From positions 14,632,001 to 14,696,000 of the forward strand of contig CM065323.1 of the NCBI GenBank assembly GCA_033032175.1: a stretch of DNA of 64,000 bases. The letters are read 5' to 3'. Below the pieces are notes generated by a model. It did no database searches. It was given only the letters and a program-made list of their open reading frames with translations, and was not told the origin of the DNA. Shown here in pieces: positions 11,727-21,280 of this stretch. Position numbers and translations under genes: made by a program. Every line of letters begins with the position of its first letter. Position 1 is the first letter of the stretch. This stretch comes from Saturnia japonica. Taxonomy: Eukaryota > Arthropoda > Insecta > Lepidoptera > Saturniidae.

Positions 11727-13175
11727 TCAATCAGTTGGATAGTCTACCTTCGATATTATTTCTAACTGTACTAGTTCATCTAACTGTTTTTTTAAATCAT
11801 TTCTTAGAGCAAACGGTATTCTTCTAATAGCATGTATACAAGGTTGGCAACCTTCTCTTAATTTTATGTTGTACTCCCCTTTCAAACAGCCAATACCTTC
11901 AAACAGGTCTTGAAATTCCATTAAAATATTTGTTTTTAGGTTAACATTGCACATAGGCTGAATAAGTCTTAACTTAACAGCAGAATCATAACTTAAGATC
12001 CTAGAACCTCTACTTACAACAAAAAACTCTAGTGAATAATTATTACCATTGAACTTACAATTCAGTAGGCATTTTCCGATATAGCTGATGGACTCTCCAG
12101 TGTAAGTAGTTAATCTTGCTTTTGATTGTAGCAGATTATTTTTGTCCAACCCCAATAAAGGTAAATCTTCCATCATGATTACATTAGCTTGTGCCCCCGT
12201 GTCCACTTTGAATTGTAAAGGTATATTATTTACACCAACTGTTATTTTCCACTCACTATTAATGTTATTGAGCATAATTAATCCTAAATTATATTGGTAA
12301 GTGTCATTTTCACTACACTGTATATTTTTCATATATCGTGCTCTACACATTGATGCAAAATGTCCATATTTGTTGCAGTTCATACATTTTTTGTTAAATG
12401 CTGGACAAGACTTTATATTATGGTCATAACCACATTTATAACATTTAATTTTATTTGTTCGATGTTTATGATTCTTGTCATAAGTTTTAGAGTTTGACAT
12501 TTCACCTGACTGGGACGATCTCTGGTGTGGATTTTTTGAACTAGGATTCCTGTTTTTATTTTTATTATGTTGAACTTTATCTATAGATTTTTCTTCCATT
12601 TTAATCGATGATGTGGCGCGTTGTATATCTTCAGTTTGTTGCTTTGCATCCTGTGCGGTCCTACAAATCTCAATTGCTCGGGATAATGTTAAATCTTTAA
12701 TTCTCAATAATCTATCTTTCATGGAGAAATCCCGTATGCCGCATACTAGTTTGTCTTTTATTAAACTTTCATTCAATGTCCCAAAGTCACAAGTAGAACT
12801 TAATTCTCTTAATTCGGTGACATATTCTTCATATGACTCACACTCTTTCTGGTTTCGATTGAAGAACTTATATCTTTCATACGTAATATTTTTTTCAGGA
12901 TCAAAATGGTCGCTGAATAATTTTATGATCTTTTTGTAATCACTCTTTTCCTTTTTTTTAATTTCAAAAGTGTTATACAGTTTTACTGCTCTGTCTCCAA
13001 TCGAGTTTAGTAATAATGCGATCTTTAACTCACCATCTGCTTCAGTATTTCTAGAAGCTATGAGAAATATCTCAAATTTCTGTTTATAAAACTTCCAATT
13101 GTCAGCCATGTTTGCACCGGACCAACGTAGTTCACCGGGTGGTGATAAAATGTAGTTATTTTCTACTTTTGCCAT
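11727..13175 (-). CDS. gypsy-2 gag and protease
   Basis: A 482-codon frame starting 50 bases inside the 5' LTR. Residues 1-180 form a retrotransposon Gag capsid-type domain. Residues 200-240 are basic and Asn/Lys-rich. Two CCHC zinc knuckles follow (CYKCGYDHNIKSC at 245-257, CMNCNKYGHFASMC at 264-277), so the product should bind the element RNA. The protease active site is DTG at 325-327 (KVDTGAQANVI). The last residues (PCIHAIRRIPFALRNDLK) are the RT entry segment. The frame ends at a TGA in PTD-stop-VNSIV, where gypsy elements normally have W. The product would form the intracellular particle and process the polyprotein. Confidence 0.9.
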   Translation of the reverse strand: MAKVENNYILSPPGELRWSGANMADNWKFYKQKFEIFLIASRNTEADGELKIALLLNSIGDRAVKLYNTFEIKKKEKSDYKKIIKLFSDHFDPEKNITYERYKFFNRNQKECESYEEYVTELRELSSTCDFGTLNESLIKDKLVCGIRDFSMKDRLLRIKDLTLSRAIEICRTAQDAKQQTEDIQRATSSIKMEEKSIDKVQHNKNKNRNPSSKNPHQRSSQSGEMSNSKTYDKNHKHRTNKIKCYKCGYDHNIKSCPAFNKKCMNCNKYGHFASMCRARYMKNIQCSENDTYQYNLGLIMLNNINSEWKITVGVNNIPLQFKVDTGAQANVIMMEDLPLLGLDKNNLLQSKARLTTYTGESISYIGKCLLNCKFNGNNYSLEFFVVSRGSRILSYDSAVKLRLIQPMCNVNLKTNILMEFQDLFEGIGCLKGEYNIKLREGCQPCIHAIRRIPFALRNDLKKQLDELVQLEIISKVDYPTD

Positions 13176-13210
13176 TTTTTATATCTTCTTTAATCGTTGT
13201 AGGTTCTTTA

Positions 13211-13228
13211 ATTGCGACTGCGCCATGG
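13211..13228 (-). other. gypsy-2 primer binding site
   Basis: Minus strand, three bases inside the 5' LTR: TGGCGCAGTCG. This begins like the primer site of insect gypsy elements that use tRNA-Ser (297/17.6 type). Only the first 11 bases agree with what I recall, so the primer identity is tentative. Confidence 0.55.
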
Positions 13229-13366
13229 TCCGATATAAATGATAAGCCACGCACAAACTTTTAACATGTTTTATTACCTTCCATCATAGAGAATAATACA
13301 ACCATAGAGTACAGATTACTTAACACAGACTAATCATAGATTATATTTACTTTATTTATTATTACA
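13229..13366 (-). repeat. gypsy-2 5' LTR
   Basis: 138-bp partner of 9116-9253, directly followed on the right by GTAG and the interrupted integrase frame of gypsy-3. Confidence 0.85.
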
Positions 13367-13370
13367 GTAG

Positions 13371-14439
13371 TTTCGTTTTTTAACAATATTAAATCACCTG
13401 TCTCATATACTTACTTGGTTTATATTTCCATCGTACTTTGACTTTCTTATTTGTTTACTTTTTAACAAATTATTTTTCGCATCTCTATGCGCTACTTGTA
13501 AGCGATATTTTAATTCTAAACTATAGTTATCTGGGTTATATAAAGGTTCTATATTACTATTTATTCTATTCGGAATGTCACATGGTTTTCCAAATACTAA
13601 CTCATATGGAGTGTATTTTGTACATGAATGTACAGTATTATTAAAAGAAAAACACCAAAAAGGTAGCCATTGGCTCCACGTTTCACAATAATTATACACA
13701 GTATTCTTAAAAAAGAATTTAAATTTTTATGTGTATTTTCAAGTGAACCTATTGATTCATGATGGTAAGCAGTTGAACTTAACTTTTCAATTCCTAATAG
13801 TGTACAAACTTCTGTCATTGTAGATGATATAAATTCCGTACCTTTATCTGTAGCTATTGTTTTTGGGATTCCAAATCTTAAAATAAAATTATTTACGAAA
13901 GCTCTAGCTACCGTAACCGTTTCTTTGTTTTGTAAAGGGTAAGCCTCTACGAATTTACTTAACTCGCATTGCAGCGTAAGTATATAACTATTACTATTTA
14001 TATCCTTATCTAAAGGACCAACTAAATCTAAAAACACTTTTTCGAAAGCATATGAAGCAGTGGTTGTAATTACCATTGGCTCTTTAGTTTTTTTTAATAT
14101 TTTAGATTTTTGACATTTTTCACACTTGTTTACGAAATCTCTTACATTTTTTTCCATTTCTGGCCAGTAATATTTCCTCTTAATATTGTTAATCATTCTA
14201 CGTATTCCAGCGTGACCACTTGTAGGTAGCAAGTGATAATCATTTATAATAAATTTTTTATCATTTTCATTATTAATTCTTTCAACTCCTCTCAAGATAC
14301 AAATGCGTGGTCCGGACCACATATCTTTACTTTTTATTTCTTCAATTAGATTTTTTATGAATAACGCGTTATTATTCTTTTTTATTATACATATTTCGTT
14401 AACGTTAACATTTTTACATAGTTGACTCAATTTTCTCAC
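13371..14439 (-). pseudogene. gypsy-3 integrase
   Basis: The minus strand from 14439 carries the zinc-binding part (HLLPTSGHAGIRRMINNIK, KYYWPEMEKNV, CEKCQKSK). The catalytic core follows, with D in FLDLVGPLD, D in IATDKGTEFIS and E in SIGSLENTHKNL. A frameshift near 13690 separates this from SQWLPFWCFSFNNTVHSC and YTPYELVFGKP. The last visible codons, ETGDLILLKNET, end at the gypsy-2 insertion, and the remainder resumes at 9111. The enzyme would have joined element cDNA to host DNA. Frameshifted and interrupted, hence dead. Confidence 0.88.
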
Positions 14440-14499
14440 AAAAACGTCTCGCGTGTATTGTGACTTGAAATCAAGATTAATGTATAATATTTTCTTATT

Positions 14500-16014
14500 T
14501 TATGAAAATGCAAAACACTCGGTTTCGGCATCTATAATATTTTGTTTTCTAATCCTATTCAGCTCCTTTCCTTCTATTAAAACCATTTCTATACCATCAC
14601 TCGGTTTCTGTAATAATTCCACGATTCTCGGCTGATCAGACCGATAGTCTGTGTCATTATTATCGAAAGAGTTGTCGTCTTTATTTTTCTGGTCTTCTAA
14701 TTTCTTTCTTTGTGCTCTAGTCATAACACAAATTATTTTGTCATTAATACATTTTAATTCGTCAGAGGTTATTGATATTCTAGACAATGCGTCAGGTACT
14801 GTATTGTCTTTTCCTTTAATATAAACTATGTTAAAATCATACTCTTCTAATGTTAACCTAAATTTTAATAACCTACTTAACGGATTCTTCATCCCAAAAA
14901 GATATAATAATGGTTTGTGGTCCGTCATTATTGTAAATTTTCTACCGTAAAGATATGGCCTAAAATATTTTATTCCCCATACAACTGCAACTAATTCCTT
15001 TTGTATAGTTGAATAATTTCTTTCAGCCTTATTTAAAGGTCGACTTGCATAAGCGATTGGTCGCATATCTTTGTTACAAAGTACTACTCCAACACTAATT
15101 CCGGAAACATCAGTTTGTAAAATAAACTCGTTGTCATTTGAAAAATCTGGGTATTGTAAAACAGGGGGCGACATTAACGCATTTTTCAAAATTTAAAATG
15201 ATCTTTCACATTGACTACACCAAATAAAAGGTATATTTTTACGACATAAATTATTTAGTGGAATAGTTATTTCTGCAAAATTATTTATAAATTTTCTGTA
15301 ATAAATACAAAATGCAACAAAACGTTTTACTTCGTCTGTATTTTTTGGTGTGGGATAATTTTCAATAATTTTAATTTTATTTTTATCTGGTAAAATTCCT
15401 TCTGCTGATACTATGTGACCTAAATATAATCCATAATACTAATACTAATTAATATTAATTAATACCTTAATACTAATTAATACTCTTTTTTCAGAAAATT
15501 ACATTTGTTTGGATTTAATTTAAAATTAACTTTTCGAAGTCTCTCAAAGACATCTATTAGGTTCTTATTATGTAGTTCCCAATTTCTTCCAAAGATCACC
15601 AGATCATCTAAGTATATGAAACACTTCTCATATGTTAAGTCCCGCCATTGCAATAGTCATTGCTCTTGAAAAAGAACTTGGGCTTGTTGTAAGACCCATA
15701 GGCAAACGTTTCATTTGATACTGCCCGGTATTAGTCGTGAATGGAGTAAACTTTCTTGACTCGGGATTCAAGGTCACTTAGTAATAAGATTGGCTAAGAT
15801 CTAAATGAGTAAAATAAACAGCACCAGAAAGTGATTCTAAAACATCAGTTACGTTGGGAAGTGGAAATTTATCATCTTGTATTTTTTCGTTTAATTTTCG
15901 GTAATCTACTACTAATCTCCATTTTTTATTATTGTCATCAGATTTTTTCGTTACTAGTAAAACAGGACTAGACCACTCACTTTGAGCTATCTCTATAATA
16001 TAATCTTTTAACAT
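14500..16014 (-). pseudogene. gypsy-3 reverse transcriptase and RNase H
   Basis: RT starts in SEWSSPVLLVTKKSD and WRLVVDYRKLNE (near 15960) with HLDLSQSYY-stop. Past that stop come LPMGLTTSPSSF and the catalytic CFIYLDDLVIFG near 15625, then YLGHIVSAEG and RKFINNFAE in shifted frames. RNase H is open at 15189-14500: LQTDVSGISVG, MTDHKPLLY and VPDALSRIS. A run of repeated AATACTAATTAAT units (about 15425-15490) has expanded inside the RT just after the KCNFLKK block. At least one stop and two frameshifts are present. Confidence 0.88.
15425..15490. repeat. Short AT-rich tandem expansion inside RT
   Basis: Reiterated AATACTAATTAAT/ATTAATTAATACC units at a position where gypsy RT is normally continuous. 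A small slippage-type insertion that breaks the frame. Confidence 0.6.
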
Positions 16015-16206
16015 TTGTTTAACTATTTCGGGTTTTTGGCTGTTTGGTAATCTATAAGGTTTTGTATAAACAGGACTAACATTCGGTTTTAAATAAATAT
16101 TATGTTCATAAATTTCAGTAGTTGTAAGCTTGTCCCCCGGTAAACAAAATATATCATTGTATTTAGAACAAATAGCTTCTATTGTTTCACGTTCCGTAGA
16201 GTGTAA

Positions 16207-16780
16207 TTAGTGATCCAACTTCAATAACGATAACAAAGTATTAGTTCGCTCTGCGTTAGCCTTTTGTTTATCAAATTGACATATGTGATATTCGTCTAGT
16301 GAATGCAACTCCGGTTGAAACGTAGGTATAGTGACTGCTTCGTTCTTAGTATTTAGTACTCTAATTGGAATAACGTTATTTACTGGTTTTACTATTAAAG
16401 CGGCTAAAAATAAATCCTCTTGTAACTGCTGTGATAAAACAATACAATCATTTTTTAATTTATTATTTTTTAATTGTATGTAATGAATGGATTCACTTCT
16501 TGCAGGAATAGTTAAATAATTATATGAAATAGTAGGTGACGTATAAAGTGGTATAGTAATTTTCCCATCATTTTCTAGAATTAATATATAATTTTCTAAA
16601 TCAATATGTGAAGTAAATTCCGATAAGAAATCAAATCCAATAATTCCATCCGATTTACACGGTAAATTATCGAATAAATAAAACTTGTGCTTAAAACAGT
16701 TACCACTCTTAGTACGTAATGTAATATAAACATAACCTTCTGAATAAGTTTTACCACCGTTTATTACAATGTTATCTTTG
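16207..16780 (-). pseudogene. gypsy-3 protease C-half and linker to RT
   Basis: 192-codon frame on the left side of the mariner-like insertion. It carries the second half of a retropepsin: NGGKTYSEGYVYITLR, then LPCKSDGIIGFDFLSEF, where GIIGFDFL is the conserved hydrophobic-GxD motif. A linker follows (CIVLSQQLQEDLFLAALI) toward RT. The first half with the active-site DTG is at 18090-18315. The halves join at the TA dinucleotide used by the transposon. Confidence 0.85.
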
Positions 16781-16782
16781 TA

Positions 16783-18088
16783 CAAGGTGTCCAGAAAGGG
16801 TATCGGGTATTTGTAAGTTCAATGAAACAAAATTATTTGTATGCAATAAAAAAGTTTATTGTTTATTATTAGCATATGAATTGGAGAATTATTTGGAAAA
16901 GATGATGTTATCCAAATGATGACCGTTACGTTGCTGGCACTCTTCTAAACGGAAACGAAGATTGGCGATAACACGTTGACACAGCTATCGATATTGCTGC
17001 CATTTCTGACCTGATGTTTTGCTTTAACTGGGTTAGATTCGTCGGATTGTTTTGATAAACCTTACTTTTAAGGTATCCCCATGCAAAATAGTCAAGCGGG
17101 CTAAGGTCGGGGCTTCTGGGAGGCCAGTTGATGTTACCCCTTCGCGAAATGACTTTATTAGGGAATAATTCGTTAACAACTTCCATTGAGTCATTTGAGG
17201 TATGGCAAGTGGCCCCATCTTGCTGGAACCACGTTCTTGAGTTGAAACCTGCAAACTCCTGCAACTCTGGGACCAAAAAATTTCGCAACATATCGCAATA
17301 ACGGTCACTATTCACATTAATTGCTCGGCCTCGTTGATCTTCATGAAAATAAGGACCAATTATGCCTTTAGCAGACATAGCGGCCCAAACAACGACCTTT
17401 GGGCTATGCAGGGGTCGTTCATGCTTTCGTCTCGGATTCTCCACTGCCCAGTACCGACAATTCTGCTTATTAACATGACCATTCAGGTGAAAATTTGCTT
17501 CGTCACTGAACAGTATGTTGTTAAAGTTGTTAAATCGCTGCAGCATTTCGTTCGCAAAATTCAGTCGATTAGCATAGTCCGTATCCTTCAATTCTTGAAC
17601 CAATTGAATTTTATAGGCTTTTAGATGTAAGTCTTTCTTTAAAATAGAATGTAAAGACGATTTTTTGATGTTCAACGCTTGGCTTCGCTTTCGGATGGAT
17701 AAAGACGGATTTTGACGAACCGACGCCTCAACTTCTTCAATTGTTTCTTCATCGCGAACTGAACGAGGACGACCAGAGTTTTGAATTTTAACTGTCGCAC
17801 CTGTATTCTCGAACATCCTGATCCATTTCCTAATGCTATCGTCACTTGGCGCGTGGCGTGTACGATATTCCGCACGATAGAGACGTTGAGCAGTCACTAT
17901 TGAATCACCATTACGATAATACGCTCGTACGCAAAATGCGCGATGCGTCCCCGAGTACTGTTCCATCGTGACTAAAACTCCACAAAATGGCGGACGCCAC
18001 GAAACCCCCCCCCCCCCCGCACCCTTTAGACGCCCCGTTTCGAATATGGCGCGAAAACAAATACCCGATACCCTTTCTGGACACCTTG
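16783..18088 (-). mobile_element. mariner-like DNA transposon with perfect 32-bp terminal inverted repeats
   Basis: 1306 bp. The left end 16783-16814 (CAAGGTGTCCAGAAAGGG...) and the right end 18057-18088 are exact reverse complements over 32 bases, and each end abuts a TA (16781-16782 and 18089-18090), the target duplication typical of Tc1/mariner elements. One transposase gene fills most of the interior. A run of 15 C (18004-18018 region) lies between the gene start and the right repeat. Identical repeats suggest a recent insertion, into the protease gene of gypsy-3. Confidence 0.95.
16926..17966 (-). CDS. mariner-like transposase with DD(36)D triad, frameshifted C-terminal tail
   Basis: I start at the ATG at 17966 (MEQYSGTHRAFCVRAYYRNG); an upstream extension would leave the transposon. 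Residues 1-120 hold two helix-turn-helix motifs for binding the terminal repeats. The catalytic acids are D155 (LFSDEANFHLNGHV), D250 (WFQQDGATCHT) and D287 (PPRSPDLSPLDYFAWG). There are 36 residues between the last two, and the third is D as in mariner rather than E as in Tc1. The last 18 residues look out of phase: the next frame gives CQRVIANLRFRLEEC and NGHHLDNI up to a stop at 16889, the usual tail of this family. So a single-base indel near 16985 probably altered the C-terminus. The catalytic core is open. The protein would excise and reinsert the element at TA. Confidence 0.92.
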   Translation of the reverse strand: MEQYSGTHRAFCVRAYYRNGDSIVTAQRLYRAEYRTRHAPSDDSIRKWIRMFENTGATVKIQNSGRPRSVRDEETIEEVEASVRQNPSLSIRKRSQALNIKKSSLHSILKKDLHLKAYKIQLVQELKDTDYANRLNFANEMLQRFNNFNNILFSDEANFHLNGHVNKQNCRYWAVENPRRKHERPLHSPKVVVWAAMSAKGIIGPYFHEDQRGRAINVNSDRYCDMLRNFLVPELQEFAGFNSRTWFQQDGATCHTSNDSMEVVNELFPNKVISRRGNINWPPRSPDLSPLDYFAWGYLKSKVYQNNPTNLTQLKQNIRSEMAAISIAVSTCYRQSSFPFRRVPAT

Positions 18089-18089
18089 T

Positions 18090-18330
18090 ACAACGGAACT
18101 TGCTCCGATAAGGCCTTCTTAGTAATAGCTGAAATGGACGCGCCGGTGTCAAGTAACCATGAACACTGGGAGTTGTTTATATTAAGATAAATATACCTGA
18201 TATTTTTGTTACAAGTTAAAATATTATAAGATTTAAAATCGAAAAAAACTTTATTTTCATTTTCGGTTTTTTCATTTTCTGTTTGTAAATTATCGCATAG
18301 TTGGGCTGAAAACATTTTACGTTGGTCATT
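18090..18330 (-). pseudogene. gypsy-3 protease N-half
   Basis: Contains the retropepsin active site CSWLLDTGASISAITKKA (near 18150). It continues to the TA at 18089, where the mariner-like element interrupts it; the frame resumes at 16780. Codons left of 18089 in this frame are transposon sequence, not protease. Confidence 0.85.
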
Positions 18331-19426
18331 TTTAATAAGAGATACGTCTCTACCTCTTTGAAATTTAGAAGAATTATAATTATTAAAACTATCACCTCTT
18401 CTACGTGGGTATCCACCATGGCGGTGACCGTTAAATTGCTTTTGTTAAACATTTTTAATATTTTTACCTGTAGAGTAATTTCCATGGTAACGACCTTGAT
18501 TATAATAATTATTTCGGCCTCCTCCACTTCGATTATTATAAAATACATTATTTGACATACCTCTTGCCGTGAAGATGTTGTTCGTCGTTAAAGGTTGCAT
18601 CAGCTCTTCGTCTTCAGCTGCACGAATTGCATCCTTAAGGTCTGAGTAATTTCTCGCTGAAATTATAGTGCTTATACGTTTATTTTTTAAACCATCCGAG
18701 AATTTTTTAATTGCCAGTTTTTCATTAATATGGCTAAGTATGTCACTTGCCATTTCATTACCATCAGCTTGCGCTATTGTGAGTCCCATGAATAATTCGG
18801 ATAATTTATTTCCGTATTGATTTATAGACATGTTGTCTTGGGATAAATTATTTAATTGACACAGTATACAATTAGGAGATTTTTTCGCAACTAAATACGT
18901 TTTTATGTCTTTTACGAGGCTATCTATGTCTTTACTCATTTTTTAATTTTAATTTTGCAATTTTGGTAAGCGTAGTTTTTAAAACGAAATTAATTAATAA
19001 TATTTACTAATCATTATCTTTGAGACAACTTTTATACAGTTCTACAGTATCTATTATTTTTTCTGTTGTTTCTTCCGATCCATCCATATTGGGAATTAAG
19101 GACGTAGCGGTTTTTAAGTCAAACTTCTCCATCGTTGAAAAAATATTACTTACCTCACTATCAAAATCATATGATAAAATTTTACTGTAAGTTAATTCTA
19201 ATTTCTCACTCAACACTTAGTAAAGATAATCGGCTAGTTCTAACGTACTTTTACGCCCAGAATAAATTTAAATAATAGTCTTATAAGAAGCATATCGCTC
19301 TTTAGCCTTTATTATCTTTTCATTAACATTACTTTTATATTGTAATCTTCTACATGGGCCTAACTTCCTTAAGCTAACTTGTATATCTAATAATTCACTT
19401 AAAATTATTTCTAAATCCTTTGCCAT
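18331..19426 (-). pseudogene. gypsy-3 gag
   Basis: I start at the ATG at 19426 (MAKDLEIILSELLDIQVSLR). The frame meets a TAA after about 50 codons and another after about 70, resumes as SEKLELTYSKILSYDFDSEV (19216-19007), and then, after a gap, as an open 164-codon piece (18939-18445, MSKDIDSLVKDIKTYLV). The latter ends in an Asn/Gly/Arg-rich tail (YNNRSGGGRNNYYNQGRY) typical of nucleocapsid regions that lack classic zinc knuckles. It would be the structural protein of the particle. Confidence 0.75.
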
Positions 19427-19601
19427 AACATTTTAACTAAAACATACTCACATTACAATAATACTTACAGAATATATGTATCGTACTTAACTAATTCGTT
19501 TATGTAAAAAAAAAACTTCTATAGTATAATAACGGATGAAGCAACACAGAGATGTTCACTAATAACTTCATTATTACGCAAAATTACGTGTAGTGCGTTT
19601 T

Positions 19602-19886
19602 TTACACATTTTCATTTTCTTCCTCTCGTTCTCGCCTTCCCGACAATCGCAAACGCATCCTTCTAATAAATTCGGACTGCACCCGTTTGTCTATCCATTT
19701 TTTCTGCTATTTCTTCATGAGTTTCAGTAATGCAATGATGATTCCAAGGACGACAATAGCCATGATCGACGCTAGTAAAATATTGTTTATTTTCATGTGG
19801 GATTCTGTTGAAGTATTACTTCCTTCCGAAGCATTTTGTGCAATAATCACCTCCTTGTCCTCAGTCTTGGAATGAGATCCACCCAT
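19602..19886 (-). pseudogene. Small acylated/membrane-anchored protein upstream of gypsy-3 gag
   Basis: A frame below the usual size cut-off. From the ATG at 19886 it reads MGGSHSKTEDKEVIIAQ, a Gly-2/Ser-6 N-myristoylation-like start. An Asn/Ser/Thr spacer follows, then one hydrophobic helix, NNILLASIMAIVVLGIIIAL, and LKLMKK, 59 codons in all, up to a TAG at 19707-19709. The same phase continues past the TAG with a strongly basic, then acidic tail (KKWIDKRVQSEFIRRMRLRL) to a TAA at 19602-19604, so the ancestral protein was probably about 94 residues. It lies between the PBS and gag. I believe short upstream frames occur in some mdg1/412-like elements; function unknown. Perhaps membrane association of the particle (inference). 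Confidence 0.6.
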
Positions 19887-20040
19887 CGTTCAAAAGTTTC
19901 ACATAGTTGTTATAGTAGTCAAAAACTTCTTTGTTTTAAAATCTTTTATAACTTAAAAGTCTAACTTGTGAGCACAAAGGCACACAGGAATCTGCTGAGT
20001 CCGCTCGCAGCTAGAAACCCGACCGCGTAGTGGCGCTTGC

Positions 20041-20056
20041 GCTGGCAGGGTCACCA
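20041..20056 (-). other. gypsy-3 primer binding site
   Basis: Minus strand, directly adjoining the 5' LTR: TGGTGACCCTGCCAGC. The first nine bases match the complement of the tRNA-Trp 3' end (TGGTGACCCCGACGTG); the rest diverges. Confidence 0.55.
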
Positions 20057-20164
20057 TGCAGTGTGCGGGTTGCGGGAGGCGATAAATGAGTAGAAACACG
20101 TCTACGTTTGACAAATGGTTTATTAAGACTGACTTACAATTAATACATATCTTACACCACTACA
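20057..20164 (-). repeat. gypsy-3 5' LTR
   Basis: 108-bp partner of 8533-8640, directly followed by AGAG and then by gypsy integrase sequence of a different, plus-strand element. Confidence 0.85.
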
Positions 20165-20168
20165 AGAG

Positions 20169-20692
20169 TGAACCGTGATAACTAAATTAAAATCTATTTT
20201 TTCGCGTCATGGAATCCCACAAAATATTATGACTGATAATGCTAAACAGTTTGTTTCTGAAGATTTTAAAGAGTTTGCTAGAAAGTGGGAACTAGTTCAC
20301 CATATTATCCTCGCTCTAATGGGTTGGCGGAGCGTAAGGTCTAAACTGTAAAGAATATATTTATTAAAGCTCAGAATGATAAAACTGATCCTTACCTGGC
20401 ATTATTGAACTATCGTAACTCTTTGATTTCCGGGGAAGAATATTCACCTGCTCAGCTTCTGATGTCGCGAAGATTAAACACTAGATTGCCTGTTAGTGAA
20501 AAATTACTTGAGCCAAAAGCTATTCATAAAGGCGACATAATAAAACCACAGCAAGCAAAAAATATGAATAAAAAATTGTCAAAGTTGAGTATGAAGATTT
20601 TCAGTTTTTCGATGAAAATTCGAAAAACTATTACTGTGACTATATCTTGTTTTTATATAACAAGATTGAGCAAGACGAGACGAACAATTTGA
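20169..20692 (+). pseudogene. Ty3/gypsy integrase fragment
   Basis: Plus strand, immediately right of gypsy-3: TKLKSIFSRHGIPQNIM, DNAKQFVSEDFKEFARKW (second catalytic D), then in shifted frames LAERK (E) and LLNYRNSLISGEEYSPAQLL with MSRRLNTRLPVSEK. It resembles the relic at 1-896. Frameshifts near 20300-20350 and a missing N-terminal half make it a relic. The left flank of gypsy-3 (before 8533) does not supply the missing half. Confidence 0.8.
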
Positions 20693-20900
20693 TATACGAC
20701 ACGCCTATATACCGAATGTAAGTGAACAAGATATTCGGATATGAAATTGTATGTAGAAAATTTTGAATTTAATTATTAGTTTTTCGATGAAATATCGAAA
20801 AACTTGTACTGTAGCTAATTGATATTATTGTATTATAGGATAGAACAGAACTAAACGAACATTTTGATATAAGACAAGACGATACCAAGGAAATATTTAA
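20605..20900. repeat. Diverged tandem repeat headed by an identical hairpin
   Basis: The dyad TTTTTCGA-(7 nt)-TCGAAAAA occurs at 20605-20627 and again at 20780-20802. Each is followed by similar sequence (ACT..TACTGT...., CAAGACGAGACGAACAATTTGATAT against CAGAACTAAACGAACATTTTGATAT). The unit is about 175 bp and well diverged. Confidence 0.6.
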
Positions 20901-20950
20901 GACAAAAAATTTTAAAAACACATATTGTCTTTGAAGGTTATCTGTAGCTA

Positions 20951-21280
20951 TTATAGGATCCTCATATACTCATAAAACAGCTGTGTCATCATCGTATATA
21001 GCAGGGGTAGAGTATCGCTAGGTCTTGGAAAGTCAGCTGTATGTAACAGGTATAGTATTGGTCCCAAGACGCTACGTAGAGGGACGCCTGATGAGATGTT
21101 GCACAGTGAGGAAACAGAGGTGTTAACTTTAACCTCAAACCATCTTTTAGTCAGATATGATTTTAGTATGCTATAAAACGGATGTGGTAACATTTTTGTG
21201 ATTTTGCATAAAAGACCTTCATGCCATACTTTATCAAAAGCCTATCCTATATCTAAGAAGGCTGCAGAGCAGTATTGTTT
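20951..21280 (-). pseudogene. LINE reverse transcriptase fragment (jockey-like)
   Basis: Minus strand: FDKVWHEGLLCKI (near 21225), then an 80-codon open piece with HPFYSILKSYLTKRWFEVKV and SSGVPLRSVLGPILYLLHTA, the RT block normally written GVPQGSVLGPxLY. The YADD block is lost (LYTMMTQL). A short 5'- and 3'-truncated insertion. Confidence 0.85.

Larger units (their letters stand above)
9116..13366 (-). mobile_element. Ty3/gypsy LTR retrotransposon 'gypsy-2'
   Basis: Two 138-bp direct repeats (9116-9253 and 13229-13366) differ at one visible position and bracket a minus-strand gag-PR-RT-RNaseH-IN reading. The flanks are GTAC (9112-9115) and GTAG (13367-13370), an imperfect 4-bp target duplication. 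The element lies inside the integrase C-terminus of gypsy-3, whose frame rejoins when it is removed. Low LTR divergence marks it as the younger element. Defects: one TGA in the gag-pol frame and an internal deletion in the integrase. Confidence 0.88.
8533..20164 (-). mobile_element. Ty3/gypsy LTR retrotransposon 'gypsy-3', with two nested insertions
   Basis: Two 108-bp direct repeats (8533-8640 and 20057-20164) are flanked by the same 4-bp target duplication AGAG (8529-8532 and 20165-20168). The repeats run TG...CA and carry AATAAA on the minus strand. Between them, on the minus strand, come a PBS, a small membrane-protein frame, gag, protease, RT, RNase H and integrase in the canonical gypsy order. 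Gypsy-2 (9116-13366) sits in the integrase C-terminus, and a mariner-like element (16783-18088) sits in the protease. Removing both gives a continuous element of about 6 kb. All its genes carry stops or frameshifts. Confidence 0.85.

Noticed and set aside
17967..18152. 62-codon N-terminal extension of the mariner-like transposase
   Set aside because: It crosses the right terminal inverted repeat into gypsy-3 and includes the C-run; the real start is the ATG at 17966.
18216..18555. Ile/Val-rich frames on both strands
   Set aside because: Overlap the gypsy-3 gag tail and gag-protease spacer in wrong phases; composition reflects AT-rich codons only.
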